Below, piece by piece: positions 1 through 8,416 of a stretch of DNA of 59,963 nt. The notes beneath the pieces are model-generated. The model saw only the letters and a program-made list of their open reading frames with translations. It was not told where the DNA came from and made no database searches. The position numbers and the translations under genes are program-made. The first letter of the stretch is position 1. Every line of letters begins with the position of its first letter. Source of the stretch: Brachybacterium timonense (lineage in GTDB: Bacteria; Actinomycetota; Actinomycetes; Actinomycetales; Dermabacteraceae); the NCBI RefSeq assembly GCF_900258505.1, contig NZ_LT984895.1, positions 777,468 through 837,430 on the forward strand, given 5' to 3'.

Positions 1-42
1 GTGGCCGACGGGCGGGGGCCGCCGGACGCACAGAACGCTCCC

Positions 43-1152
43 TCAGGCCACCGGTGTGACCGTGCCCTGCCCCGACGTCTGAGCCTGCTCCTCGGCGCGC
101 GGATCCGGCAGCTCACGACCATTCATCCGCTCGAACATGGCCAGCTCGAACAGGTACGCGGCCGGGATCACGATCACAAGCGTGATCACCAGCGATCCGC
201 CCACGCTCGCGATCACCTGCACCACCAACCAGGTCAGCAGCGCTGTCCCGAGATTCGATCTCACGAGCGCAATAGACTCTTTCACCGCTGCCACAGGCGA
301 GGCCCCGCGGGCCGCAGCCGGCACCGCGAAGATCAAGAACGCGCTGGCCACAAGGCCAGGCAGATAGCAGAGCAGCATGCCGACGGTGGTGATCAGCCCT
401 ACCAGAAGCGCCGTGAGGATCACGCGACCCGGTGCGAGCAGACTGTCACGGATCGAGGGCTTGGTTCCTTCGACGATCTTGTCGCCCGCGGCCGCGGCGC
501 CGGTGCTCCACAGCAGACTGAACGGCATTGCGAGCAGAGCGCCAACGAACATGATCGCGTACAGGATGAGCAGCGGACGCAGGGGAACGTCATCAGAACC
601 GCTTGCGACCCACGCGTCGACGGAAGAGAAGAACACCACGAAGCCGACAATCACCGAGCTCACGATGAGCCCCAGGATGACCACGAAATAGATCACACCC
701 GGCACGATGAAGGCGAGCGGATTCGCCACGAAGGCGCGGTAGGCGAAGTTCAGCGCGGCGCCCACATCGGAGCTCAGGTCGGTGCCCGGAGCGGGCTTCG
801 GCGGATGCGCCGGATCGAACGACGCATCGCCGCCGGCGGCGCCGTCGCCCTCGCGGGCGTCGTGGCCGGTGTCGGCGTACGGATCGGTCGGGGCGCCCGT
901 GGATGAGGGCGTGCTCGCGTGAGAGACGGCGGGGCCATGGGCATCCGCAGGCGCCGGGAGACCGTACTCGCGAGAGCCGCGGGTCGCGCCGGCGGATGCG
1001 GGCGCCGACGGTGCGGCGGCGGCCGATTCCTCCGGGGGAGCACCCGCGCCCGGCTGCGCGGAGGATGCACCGTCCGTCGCCGGGGCCGACGACTGCGACG
1101 CCGGATCGCTGCTGTTCGGATCGCGGTGATCGTACGAATAGGACTCGGGCAT
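43..1152 (-). CDS. Multi-pass membrane protein with long disordered N-terminus
   Basis: The 369-residue protein has two parts. Residues 1 to about 130 are rich in Ser, Ala, Pro, Gly and Asp and look disordered. Residues from about 140 to 350 hold roughly five hydrophobic segments, starting with PLAFIVPGVIYFVVILGLIV near residue 145. The pattern resembles membrane proteins of the DUF975 or glycerophosphodiesterase-membrane-domain type, but no signature residue fixes the family. The ATG start has a GAGGAG ribosome site six bases upstream on the minus strand. The gene follows the ABC exporter genes on the same strand after a gap of about 145 bases. Function unknown; the acidic low-complexity N-terminus is probably cytoplasmic. 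Confidence 0.75.
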   Translation of the reverse strand: MPESYSYDHRDPNSSDPASQSSAPATDGASSAQPGAGAPPEESAAAAPSAPASAGATRGSREYGLPAPADAHGPAVSHASTPSSTGAPTDPYADTGHDAREGDGAAGGDASFDPAHPPKPAPGTDLSSDVGAALNFAYRAFVANPLAFIVPGVIYFVVILGLIVSSVIVGFVVFFSSVDAWVASGSDDVPLRPLLILYAIMFVGALLAMPFSLLWSTGAAAAGDKIVEGTKPSIRDSLLAPGRVILTALLVGLITTVGMLLCYLPGLVASAFLIFAVPAAARGASPVAAVKESIALVRSNLGTALLTWLVVQVIASVGGSLVITLVIVIPAAYLFELAMFERMNGRELPDPRAEEQAQTSGQGTVTPVA

Positions 1153-1297
1153 GAGGACTCCTCGGGACGGGCGCGCGTCGACGCGAACGCGAGGACGGGT
1201 GCGGCGGCGACGATGCCAGCGTAGGTGCTGACCGCGCGGAGAGGATCCGCCGAGGGTCGTCGCCGGGCGACGACGAACGTCGCGGGCTCCGGCCGTC

Positions 1298-2089
1298 TCA
1301 GCGGCCGATGTCCCGCACCGTGATCCCCACCAGCGCGATCACCAGCATCACGGCGGAGACCCCGTACAGCAGGGCGAGCCCCGTCCCGTCCCAGCCGTTC
1401 GCGAGCGGCGTGTGGCGGAACGCCCAGGCGTACGGGGAGACGCCCAGCAGCACGTCGTAGTCCGGGGACTGGGAGCCGACGGCGTTCAGCAGATACCCGA
1501 CGACCGCGACGCCCACGCCGGTGCCGATCGCCGCGACCCGCCGTCCCGTCCAGGCGCCGGCGGCGATCCCCGCCGTGGCGCACAGCAGGCCCAGCCCCAT
1601 CCAGGACACGATGCCGGCCGGCAGGTTCTTCCACGGGATGTCGAGCCCGCCCCACTGGTTGAACGCCGCGATCGTCGCGAGCGCGACCGCGCCGAGCACG
1701 ATCACGCGCAGCAGCAGCGCGAGGGTCCGCTCGAGGATCACCTGCCGACGGGTCACCGCGTGGGCGAGCGTGAGCTCCAGCTCCCCGGTCTCCTCCGGGC
1801 CGGCGCTCACCGCCGCCGCCCAACCGGTGCAGGCCGCCACGAGCAGCACGAGCCCGAGCAGCCCGAGGAACGCGGCCTGGGCGTAGTTCGCGCCCTGGGA
1901 GAGATCCTCCATCCCCAGCGCCTTCAGCATGCCCGGGGAGAAGGCCTGCATCATCGCGCTCTTCTCGCTCAGGAGATCGGACATCGAGGAGAAGAACGCC
2001 AGGTAGAACGAGCCGATGGCGGCCAGCGCGATGCTGTGCAGCACGAGCGACAGCGCGCTCGCCCGCAGGGAACGGGTCAGCAGGGCCAT
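1298..2089 (-). CDS. ABC-2 type transporter permease
   Basis: This 263-residue protein has about six hydrophobic segments spread over its length and no ATP-binding motif, as expected for an ABC-2 exporter permease. The start is ATG with sequence MALLTRSLRASALSLVLHSI. A longer reading frame exists upstream, but the ATG lies one base after the stop of the ATPase gene, so translational coupling strongly favours it. Together with the ATPase it should form a two-gene exporter, probably for a drug, lipid or peptide. Substrate cannot be told from the sequence. A segment with MSDLLSEKSAMMQAFSPGML between the first two helices is probably extracytoplasmic. Confidence 0.8.
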   Translation of the reverse strand: MALLTRSLRASALSLVLHSIALAAIGSFYLAFFSSMSDLLSEKSAMMQAFSPGMLKALGMEDLSQGANYAQAAFLGLLGLVLLVAACTGWAAAVSAGPEETGELELTLAHAVTRRQVILERTLALLLRVIVLGAVALATIAAFNQWGGLDIPWKNLPAGIVSWMGLGLLCATAGIAAGAWTGRRVAAIGTGVGVAVVGYLLNAVGSQSPDYDVLLGVSPYAWAFRHTPLANGWDGTGLALLYGVSAVMLVIALVGITVRDIGR

Positions 2090-2090
2090 G

Positions 2091-3068
2091 TCAGCGGGCC
2101 TCCGTCGCGTCGTACATCGCGAGCACGGACTCCTCGAGGTCCTGCTCCTGGACGGCGAGCTCCACCACCCGGAAGCGCGCCAGGGCCTTGACGAGCTCGT
2201 CGGCGTGGCCGTCGAGCACACCGCTCACGTCCACGACGTCCGCGTCGCTGCCCGTCGGCAGCAGTGTCGGGTCCGGGCGGGCCACCGTCAGCGCGGCGAG
2301 CGCCGGGACCGCTCCGAGTGCCTGCGAGACCTCCGCCTCGGCCGCGCCCGCCAGACGCGCCGCGACACGGCGGGACTGGGCGCGGCGCAGCGCGTCGATC
2401 GACGAGACCGTCACCAGGCGCCCCCGGTTCAGCACCGCGGCGGAGTCGGCCACGTGCTGGATCTCCGAGAGCACGTGCGAGGAGAGGAACACGGTGCGGC
2501 CCGCGTCGCGCGCCTCGCGCACCAGGTCCAGGAAGGTCTGCTGCACCAGCGGGTCGAGTCCGCTGGTCGGCTCGTCCAGCAGCAGCAGATCGGGGTCGTG
2601 CGCGAACGCCTGGATGATGGCGATCTTCTGCTTGTTGCCCTTGGACAGGGTCCGGATGCTGCGACCGAGGTCCACGTCCAGGCGCTCGGCGAGCTCCTCG
2701 CTGCGCCGGTCGGCCGTCGACGAGCCGGTGAGGTCCGCCAGATGGCGCAGCACCGCCCGTCCCGTGCCCGGCGGCAGGGTCACCTCGCCGGGCAGGTACC
2801 CGATGCGCCGACGCAGCCGCGCGCCGCCGCGCCGCGGGGACCGGCCGAGCACGCTCACGCTGCCCGCGCTCGGGCGCAGCACGTCGATGAGCATGCGCAT
2901 CGTCGTGGACTTGCCCGCGCCGTTCGGCCCGATCAGCCCGAACACCGATCCGGTGGGCACCTCGAGGTCCAGGGCGTCCACCGCGGTGCGGGAGCCGAAG
3001 CGCTTGGTCAGGCCCCGGGTCCGCACAGCCGCGTCGGTGCGCGGGGACCCGCTGGTGACAGTCGACAT
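2091..3068 (-). CDS. ABC exporter ATP-binding protein
   Basis: The 325-residue protein is an ABC ATPase. Walker A is GPNGAGKST near residue 48, the signature region reads LSKGNKQKI, and Walker B with its catalytic Glu is LLLLDEPTSGLDP. The D-loop and H-loop (SSHVLSE) follow. A C-terminal extension of about 100 residues is typical of the CcmA/DrrA-like ATPases that pair with ABC-2 permeases. The ATG start has an AAGGAG site nine bases upstream. It is the first gene of a two-gene operon with the permease. A perfect TATACT -10 box lies about 32 bases upstream of the start, inside a GGCGCC inverted repeat that may be an operator. Confidence 0.92.
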   Translation of the reverse strand: MSTVTSGSPRTDAAVRTRGLTKRFGSRTAVDALDLEVPTGSVFGLIGPNGAGKSTTMRMLIDVLRPSAGSVSVLGRSPRRGGARLRRRIGYLPGEVTLPPGTGRAVLRHLADLTGSSTADRRSEELAERLDVDLGRSIRTLSKGNKQKIAIIQAFAHDPDLLLLDEPTSGLDPLVQQTFLDLVREARDAGRTVFLSSHVLSEIQHVADSAAVLNRGRLVTVSSIDALRRAQSRRVAARLAGAAEAEVSQALGAVPALAALTVARPDPTLLPTGSDADVVDVSGVLDGHADELVKALARFRVVELAVQEQDLEESVLAMYDATEAR

Positions 3069-3091
3069 GGCGCCGCTCCTTCGTGCCCTGA

Positions 3092-3112
3092 GGCGCCCTT
3101 AGTATAGGCGCC
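3092..3112 (-). promoter_or_regulatory. Promoter -10 box within a GGCGCC inverted repeat
   Basis: GGCGCC, nine bases and GGCGCC form a perfect six-base inverted repeat. On the minus strand the spacer contains TATACT (3101-3106), a consensus -10 box for the ABC exporter operon that starts at 3068. A repressor bound here would cover the promoter. Operator function is inference from position. Confidence 0.45.
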
Positions 3113-3242
3113 GCAACAGCCGGGACAAGGGACCGTTCGTCAGGGGCCGATCGTAGGATGCATGTGACGATCACGACCCCGCGTCATCGCCGCCGCACCC
3201 CCGTCGGCCGCGCGACCGGGACCGACCCCGAGGAGATCACCC

Positions 3243-4706
3243 ATGGCATCCTTCGCACCCTCGCCCGCGGACGTCGCCGATATCGGCGTGACTGGCATGG
3301 CGGTGATGGGCTCTAACCTGGCTCGCAATCTGGCCCGCAACGGCTTCAAGGTTGCGATCCATAACCGCTCCGTGGAGCGCACCGAGAAGGTCATCGCTGA
3401 CCATGGCTCCGACGGCGAGTTCTACCCGTCGGAGTCGATCGACGATTTCGTGGCTTCCCTGCAGAAGCCGCGTGTGGCGATCATCATGGTCAAGGCAGGC
3501 GGCCCGACCGATGCCGTGATCGACGAGCTCGCCGCCCGCATGGAGCCTGGCGACATCATCGTCGACGCCGGCAACGCTCTGTTCACCGACACTCGTCGTC
3601 GTGAGGAGGCCCTGCGTGCGAAGGGCCTGCATTTCGTCGGCACCGGTGTGTCCGGCGGTGAAGAGGGCGCCCTGAACGGCCCGTCGATCATGCCCGGCGG
3701 CACCAAGGAGTCCTACGACCGCCTGGGCCCCATGTTCGAGACGATCGCCGCGAACGTGGACGGCGCCCCGTGCTGCACCCATGTGGGGGCCGACGGCGCC
3801 GGGCACTTCGTGAAGATGGTGCACAACGGCATCGAGTATGCCGACATGCAGGTCATCTCCGAGGCTTACGACCTCATGTCCAAGGCGCTCGGCATGAGTG
3901 CTTCGGAGATCGGTGACGTCTTCGCCGAATGGAACACAGGCGACCTCGAGTCCTTCCTCATCGAGATCACCGCCGACGTGCTGCACCAGGTCGACGCCGA
4001 CACCGGCAAGGCATTCGTCGACGTGATCCTCGACCAGGCCGCCCAGAAGGGCACGGGCGCGTGGACCGTGCAGACCGCCCTCGAGCTGGGCGTTCCCGTC
4101 ACCGGAATCGCAGAAGCCACCTTCGCGCGATCCGTCTCCGGTTCTGTGCCGCAGCGCGAAGCCGCTCGTGGTGTGCTGCCGGCGAAGGCAGAGGCGCCCG
4201 AGATCGCAGACCGCGCCGCCTTCATCGATGACCTGCAGAAGGCGCTGTACGCCGCGAAGCTCGTCAGCTACTCGCAGGGTTTCGACGAGATCGCCGCCGG
4301 CGCCGACCACTACGGCTGGGACATCAACCTCGGCGACATGGCACGGATCTGGCGCGGCGGCTGCATCATCCGCGCCCGCTTCCTGGACCGCATCACCGAG
4401 GCCTACGAGCGCAATGGTGACCTCGCACTCCTGCTGGCCGACGAGTACTTCACGCGGGAGATCACCGAGTGCATCCCGGCATGGCGCCGCGTGGTGGCCT
4501 ACGCCGCAACGGCCGGCCTGCCGGTGCCGGTCTTCGCCTCGACCCTGTCGTACTACGACTCGGTGCGTGCCGAGCGTCTGCCCGCCGCACTCGTGCAGGC
4601 CCAGCGCGACTTCTTCGGCGCCCACACCTACCGTCGGGTCGACGCTGACGGGACCTACCACATCGAGTGGACCGGGGATCGTAGCCAGACCCGCCAGGAC
4701 GGCTGA
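3243..4706 (+). CDS. gnd: 6-phosphogluconate dehydrogenase, decarboxylating
   Basis: This 487-residue enzyme oxidatively decarboxylates 6-phosphogluconate to ribulose 5-phosphate in the cytosol, yielding NADPH in the pentose phosphate pathway. The N-terminal dinucleotide fold shows VTGMAVMGSNLARNLARNG, the substrate loop reads SGGEEGALNGPSIMPGG, and the catalytic segment is KMVHNGIEYADMQ with the general-base Lys and the Glu. Most family members have Gly where this has Ala after the Tyr (EYGDMQ), a mild change. Length is normal for the homodimeric long form (about 470-490). The ATG is preceded by AGGAG. It is transcribed alone; a candidate TAGGAT -10 box is at 3154-3159 and strong terminator hairpins follow. 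Confidence 0.97.
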   Translation: MASFAPSPADVADIGVTGMAVMGSNLARNLARNGFKVAIHNRSVERTEKVIADHGSDGEFYPSESIDDFVASLQKPRVAIIMVKAGGPTDAVIDELAARMEPGDIIVDAGNALFTDTRRREEALRAKGLHFVGTGVSGGEEGALNGPSIMPGGTKESYDRLGPMFETIAANVDGAPCCTHVGADGAGHFVKMVHNGIEYADMQVISEAYDLMSKALGMSASEIGDVFAEWNTGDLESFLIEITADVLHQVDADTGKAFVDVILDQAAQKGTGAWTVQTALELGVPVTGIAEATFARSVSGSVPQREAARGVLPAKAEAPEIADRAAFIDDLQKALYAAKLVSYSQGFDEIAAGADHYGWDINLGDMARIWRGGCIIRARFLDRITEAYERNGDLALLLADEYFTREITECIPAWRRVVAYAATAGLPVPVFASTLSYYDSVRAERLPAALVQAQRDFFGAHTYRRVDADGTYHIEWTGDRSQTRQDG

Positions 4707-4751
4707 CCAGAAGGACGGCTGACCGGGAGGACAGCTGACCCTGACGCGGAA

Positions 4752-4773
4752 CCCCGCGGCATTCTCAGCGGGG
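4752..4773. terminator. Short GC hairpin after gnd
   Basis: CCCCGC and GCGGGG pair around a ten-base loop about 45 bases after the gnd stop. It lacks a T-run and is weaker than the following palindrome; it probably adds to termination. Confidence 0.4.
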
Positions 4774-4802
4774 CGCTTCCTTCCAGTACAGTGCCCCGGA
4801 CA

Positions 4803-4838
4803 GCAGAAGGCCCGGACCACGTGGTCCGGGCCTTCTGC
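4803..4838. terminator. 36-bp perfect palindrome, likely bidirectional terminator
   Basis: An 18-base arm beginning GCAGAAGGCCCGGACCAC is followed directly by its exact reverse complement. It lies between the convergent gnd (plus) and the small membrane protein gene (minus), 97 bases after one stop and 38 bases after the other. Placement and stem strength fit a shared bidirectional terminator, although there is no long T-run. Confidence 0.8.
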
Positions 4839-4875
4839 GTCGTGGCAACCCGCCAGCCGGCGGGCGCTCAGATGA

Positions 4876-5172
4876 TCACATCGACGAGCCTGCGGTCGCG
4901 CCGACCAGGACCACAGCGAAGATGATGTAGAGAATCGTCAGGAGGATCGTGAGACCCCAGATGATGGCAAACGCGATCCACGCCCACTTGGTGAACTTGC
5001 GAGCGGTGTCAATCTCGGTGTCGGCCTTGAGGTAGCCGAGCAGACCCAGCACACCGGGGATCGCGCCACCGCAGACAAACCCGACGATAGTGGCGATCAG
5101 AGCATTCTTCTTGACGGCCTCCGTCTCGGGGCTGGAACCCGAAGCAGCAGGCGAGTTGAAGGAATCGGTCAT
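4876..5172 (-). CDS. Small two-helix membrane protein (DUF4190-like)
   Basis: The 98-residue protein has a polar N-terminus of about 22 residues, a first helix in NALIATIVGFVCGGAIPGVL, a short linker with charged residues, and a second helix in WAWIAFAIIWGLTILLTILY. The topology and Gly-rich first helix resemble small DUF4190 or interferon-induced-transmembrane-like actinobacterial proteins, which have no agreed function. I chose the ATG at 5172 because AGGGG lies eight bases upstream; a longer frame reaching 5367 has no comparable signal. It stands alone downstream of the helicase-associated gene. Confidence 0.75.
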   Translation of the reverse strand: MTDSFNSPAASGSSPETEAVKKNALIATIVGFVCGGAIPGVLGLLGYLKADTEIDTARKFTKWAWIAFAIIWGLTILLTILYIIFAVVLVGATAGSSM

Positions 5173-5386
5173 GAGGTACCCCTTGATGTGATGTCTCGGG
5201 CGCCGTGGCGCTGGAGCTGACTGGGCCCGGCTGACTCTCCACGGTCCCCGTGGATGCTCCGAGCCTGCGTCATCGTACCCGGCCAGAGACGATGACATCG
5301 ACGGGGAGAACTCCCCAGCCCCGGGGCGACGTGCGATACGGGTGCACAGCCGTATCGCCACGGACACAAAGCCGAGCTGCCCACTG

Positions 5387-7333
5387 TCAGGCCAAGGTCA
5401 CCCGATGCACGAGCACGGTGAACTCCTCCCCGGAGTCATCGCGTGCTCGCAGCCGCCCTCCATCCAGGGCCAATGGCACGGCGCGGCGCCGCTCCACACC
5501 GCCGCGGCCGTCGACCACACCGAGCTCGAGCATCGCGGATTCAGCGATCGCCGCCAGCAGCCGGTCGCTCACGCTCTGCTCGTGCTGGCCCGCATCGGCG
5601 GCGCGGATCCGCGCTACCGCCTCATCCGGGGGCACCCGCAGGTCCGGGCCGTCGGCGGTCACAAGGTCCGTGGCGGGAGAGCGGCCATGCAGCAGATGCG
5701 CGGCCTGGCCCGCAGAGCGTCCGTCGGCGCCGACGGCAGCGGGGGAGACGCCAGCGCGCCGCAGCACCTGCAGCACGAACCCCGCATCCGATGACGTCAC
5801 CGCAACAGTGGGCGCAAGACGGCGCAGACTGAGCGCAGCCGCGCTCTCGGAGACGGTCAACAGATCCAGCACGTCCGGCTCGGCGGTCAGCACGGTGGAG
5901 GCGCGTGAGACCTCGACACGGCCATGGCGCCGCATCTCATCGCGCACCAGGTAATCGACGGTCTGCGGTACTGGGGTGCGGCTATGCGCCTGCAACAGGT
6001 CCAGCAGCGCCAGCGGATCACGGCCGGCACCGAGCGCCTGCCGCACCGATGACGAGGTCAGGCGCAGTGTGATCCCGCCGCCGCGCGAGACCACCTCGGA
6101 CCACGCCAGCAGCGGATGCAGCGCGGGGGCGGGGCGGCCAGGGATCGTGACGGTGCCATCCGAGTCGATCAGCAGCTCGTCGACCGGGTCCGGTGCTGCC
6201 TGCGCGAGAGCCTGGGTGAGGCGGGTATCGGCGCGATCGACCGACGCCCTCAGCGAGTCCACAACAGCGATGCCCAGCTCCGTGAGGGCTCCCGTGTCGA
6301 TCACGCCTAGCGTCTGGCCCTCGAGCAGAACCGCCTCCACCTCCTCCGCAATCACCGCGGGCGGCACGAGCGGGAACGACCAGGCCAGAGCCCTCATGAT
6401 CGACGTCGGTTCCGCCGCGATGCCGGGAGACTCATAGAGGAAGCGGAGCACAGCCAGGCGGCGGGCGCGGATACCGTCCCGGTGCAGGTCATCAGAGAGG
6501 AGCGCCCGCGGAGCGGAGGCCGCCGCTGTATCGGCGGATGAACCGGGCGCGGGTGTGCCCACCGGCGCGGCCAGATGGTGGCCATGCGTCCACGCCTGCA
6601 CCAGCTCTGCCCAGCGCTGCGTCTCCGGCAGCTCGCAGAGCGTGTCCCAGTCCCGGGTCGGATGCCATTCCTCGCCATCGTGCCCGATCAGCCCCGCGAG
6701 CCAGGCTGACTGCAGCACGGTCGCGAGCACCGGGACCTCCACACCAGCTCTCAGGGCAAGACGACGCAGGTCCCGCTGGGGGATGCCTCCCTTGCGCAGA
6801 ACCCCCGGTGGATCATCATCCATCTCCGCGAATCCGGTGAGCAGGCGCACCGCCTCCAGTGCACGGTCCACGGCCTGCGCTGTGCGCGTACCGGGAATAC
6901 GTTCGCTGATTGGCTCGCCCTCCAGCGGCGGGCGCAGCGGCGTGTAGGTGCGGCGCACTCGGGCAGAGCGCAACCCCTCGCGCAGGGGGCGCAGCAGATG
7001 CAGCTCGTCCTCACCCCAGACGAGCGCGAGCGTTTGCAGCCGCTCCAGGGCGGGGCTGATCTCCTGCGGCGTCGCGGAGACCGCCTGCGCGAGCGACGAC
7101 GGCGAAACCCCGTCCTCCATTGCGGCGAGCGCCTCCACCAGGTGCAGCTGCGGCAGCGTGAGGGCGCCCAGGGCTCGACGAGCCGACCCCGCTCCGGCCG
7201 CGCGCGCAGCCAGCGGTGAGATGCCCTGCGGAACAGGCGAGGCCAGATCCGGGCGTGCGCGCAGAAGCTCCACCAGTCGGTCATCGCCGAACCGGCGCAG
7301 CGCATCGGCGAGAGACCTGATCGCAGCGCACAT
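5387..7333 (-). CDS. Helicase-associated protein (XPB/Ssl2-like C-terminal domain family)
   Basis: This 648-residue protein matches my memory of actinobacterial helicase-associated proteins that carry a Helicase_C_3-type domain but no helicase motor. The C-terminal third (for example LLTVSESAAALSLRRLAPTV) is the conserved part. The N-terminal two thirds are alpha-helical and include winged-helix-like stretches. No Walker A or DEAH motif is seen, so it cannot be a helicase by itself. In many actinobacteria such a gene sits next to an XPB-type DNA repair helicase; none is adjacent here. The ATG at 7333 has GGAG close upstream and a TATGCT -10-like box at 7343-7348. The gene is divergent from the tRNA and runs close to its promoter. 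Role in DNA repair is family-based inference. Confidence 0.7.
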   Translation of the reverse strand: MCAAIRSLADALRRFGDDRLVELLRARPDLASPVPQGISPLAARAAGAGSARRALGALTLPQLHLVEALAAMEDGVSPSSLAQAVSATPQEISPALERLQTLALVWGEDELHLLRPLREGLRSARVRRTYTPLRPPLEGEPISERIPGTRTAQAVDRALEAVRLLTGFAEMDDDPPGVLRKGGIPQRDLRRLALRAGVEVPVLATVLQSAWLAGLIGHDGEEWHPTRDWDTLCELPETQRWAELVQAWTHGHHLAAPVGTPAPGSSADTAAASAPRALLSDDLHRDGIRARRLAVLRFLYESPGIAAEPTSIMRALAWSFPLVPPAVIAEEVEAVLLEGQTLGVIDTGALTELGIAVVDSLRASVDRADTRLTQALAQAAPDPVDELLIDSDGTVTIPGRPAPALHPLLAWSEVVSRGGGITLRLTSSSVRQALGAGRDPLALLDLLQAHSRTPVPQTVDYLVRDEMRRHGRVEVSRASTVLTAEPDVLDLLTVSESAAALSLRRLAPTVAVTSSDAGFVLQVLRRAGVSPAAVGADGRSAGQAAHLLHGRSPATDLVTADGPDLRVPPDEAVARIRAADAGQHEQSVSDRLLAAIAESAMLELGVVDGRGGVERRRAVPLALDGGRLRARDDSGEEFTVLVHRVTLA

Positions 7334-7371
7334 GACCGCTCCAGCATAGGCTGGGGGCTCGCATAGCGAAT

Positions 7372-7445
7372 GCCCCTATAGCCCAATCGGCAGAGGCAGC
7401 CGACTTAAAATCGGCGCAGTGCGGGTTCGAGTCCCGCTGGGGGCA
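7372..7445 (+). tRNA. tRNA with UAA anticodon (nominal Leu), short variable loop
   Basis: A complete 74-nt cloverleaf can be drawn. The acceptor stem is GCCCCTA with TGGGGGC, the D arm GCCC...GGC has the GG of the D loop, the anticodon stem GCCGA/TCGGC encloses the loop CTTAAAA, and the T arm is GCGGG-TTCGAGT-CCCGC. The discriminator is A; CCA is not encoded. The anticodon TAA reads UUA, a leucine codon. The variable loop is only GCAGT, five bases, whereas bacterial tRNA-Leu normally has a long class II arm. All other invariant bases are normal, so it does not look like a pseudogene. Its amino-acid identity is therefore less certain than its structure. Confidence 0.9.
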
Positions 7446-7498
7446 CGACGTTGGACGCGCGACCCGCACCCGCGACACATCCTGCTGCAGAGGAGACC

Positions 7499-8248
7499 AT
7501 GGCCCCCGCTACCGATCACGCCGACCCCGACCGCAATACCACTGCCGTTCTGCCCGAACGCGTCGATGCCGTGCTCGACCGCATCGCGACCGCGTCGAAC
7601 CGCGCTGGTCGTGACAGTGCTGAGATTCTGCTGCTGCTGGCCACCAAGACCCGCACGCCGCAGCAGATCGCGGCAGCCGTTGAGCTGCTGGGTGAGCGCG
7701 GACAGAGAATCGCCGTCGGGGAGAACCGCGCTCAGGAGATCGCCAAGCACAACGACCCCCTGGTGCGCGACAACGGAGTGCCGCGGCACTTCATCGGACG
7801 CCTGCAGACGAACAAAGCCCGCGACGTGGTGGCTTTCGCTGATCTGATCCACAGCGTTGACCGTGACGACATCGCCGCAGCACTCTCGCGTCGTGCGGGC
7901 CTTGCTGGCACGCCCAAGGACGTGTTGATCCAGGTCAACACCTCGGGCGAGGAGTCCAAGGGCGGGTACGCCCCGCGTCCTGAGGTGATCGCGGATGTGG
8001 CAGCGCGTCTGCATGAGGATCCGTGGCTGCGCCCCGTCGGCCTCATGACCATCGGTGCGAACACGACCGACGAGCAGGCCGTTCGCGCCTCATTGCGTCT
8101 GCTGCGCTCCCTGCGCGAAGACCTCGCCGATCCGGCGATCGCCGAGCTGTCCATGGGCATGAGCGCCGACCTCGAGATCGCGATCGAAGAAGGGGCCACC
8201 ATCGTGCGGCTCGGGTCGGCCGTGTTCGGCGCGCGTCCGTCGGCCTGA
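7499..8248 (+). CDS. YggS family pyridoxal phosphate-binding protein
   Basis: The 249-residue protein belongs to the YggS/PROSC (YlmE) family, which binds PLP on a TIM barrel and controls vitamin B6 and amino-acid pools without a known catalytic activity. The PLP lysine lies in LLLATKTR near residue 48. Other family marks are VGENRAQE, HFIGRLQTNKARDVV, IHSVDR, VNTSGEESKGGY, GLMTIG, LSMGMSADLEIAIEEGATIVRLGSAVFG. I placed the start at the ATG at 7499 with AGGAG just upstream; the in-frame TTG at 7451 lies almost against the tRNA and has no ribosome site. In many actinobacteria this gene is near ftsZ and sepF; here it is not. Confidence 0.93.
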   Translation: MAPATDHADPDRNTTAVLPERVDAVLDRIATASNRAGRDSAEILLLLATKTRTPQQIAAAVELLGERGQRIAVGENRAQEIAKHNDPLVRDNGVPRHFIGRLQTNKARDVVAFADLIHSVDRDDIAAALSRRAGLAGTPKDVLIQVNTSGEESKGGYAPRPEVIADVAARLHEDPWLRPVGLMTIGANTTDEQAVRASLRLLRSLREDLADPAIAELSMGMSADLEIAIEEGATIVRLGSAVFGARPSA

Positions 8249-8416
8249 TCCGGCTGCGCCAGGGGCTGGTGCGCATGAGGGGGAAGCGCCGTGCACACGA
8301 GGGGGACGCTCGCACTGCACAGGCACCGGCCAGCACTGTGGCTGTGACGTATTCGACGTGGTCGAGAGGGCAACAGGCCCTTCGCTGATGACCGTCTGCG
8401 GTTCTATCGTGACGCC

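Noticed and set aside
3237..4820. Minus-strand 527-codon frame antisense to gnd
   Set aside because: gnd is certain; the antisense product has His/Gly/Val-rich shadow composition.
4803..4838. Operator or recombination site
   Set aside because: A perfect palindrome midway between two convergent gene ends is better explained as a terminator.
7372..7445. tRNA as an integration site with attachment duplication
   Set aside because: No copy of the tRNA 3' end and no integrase or phage gene is present in the window.
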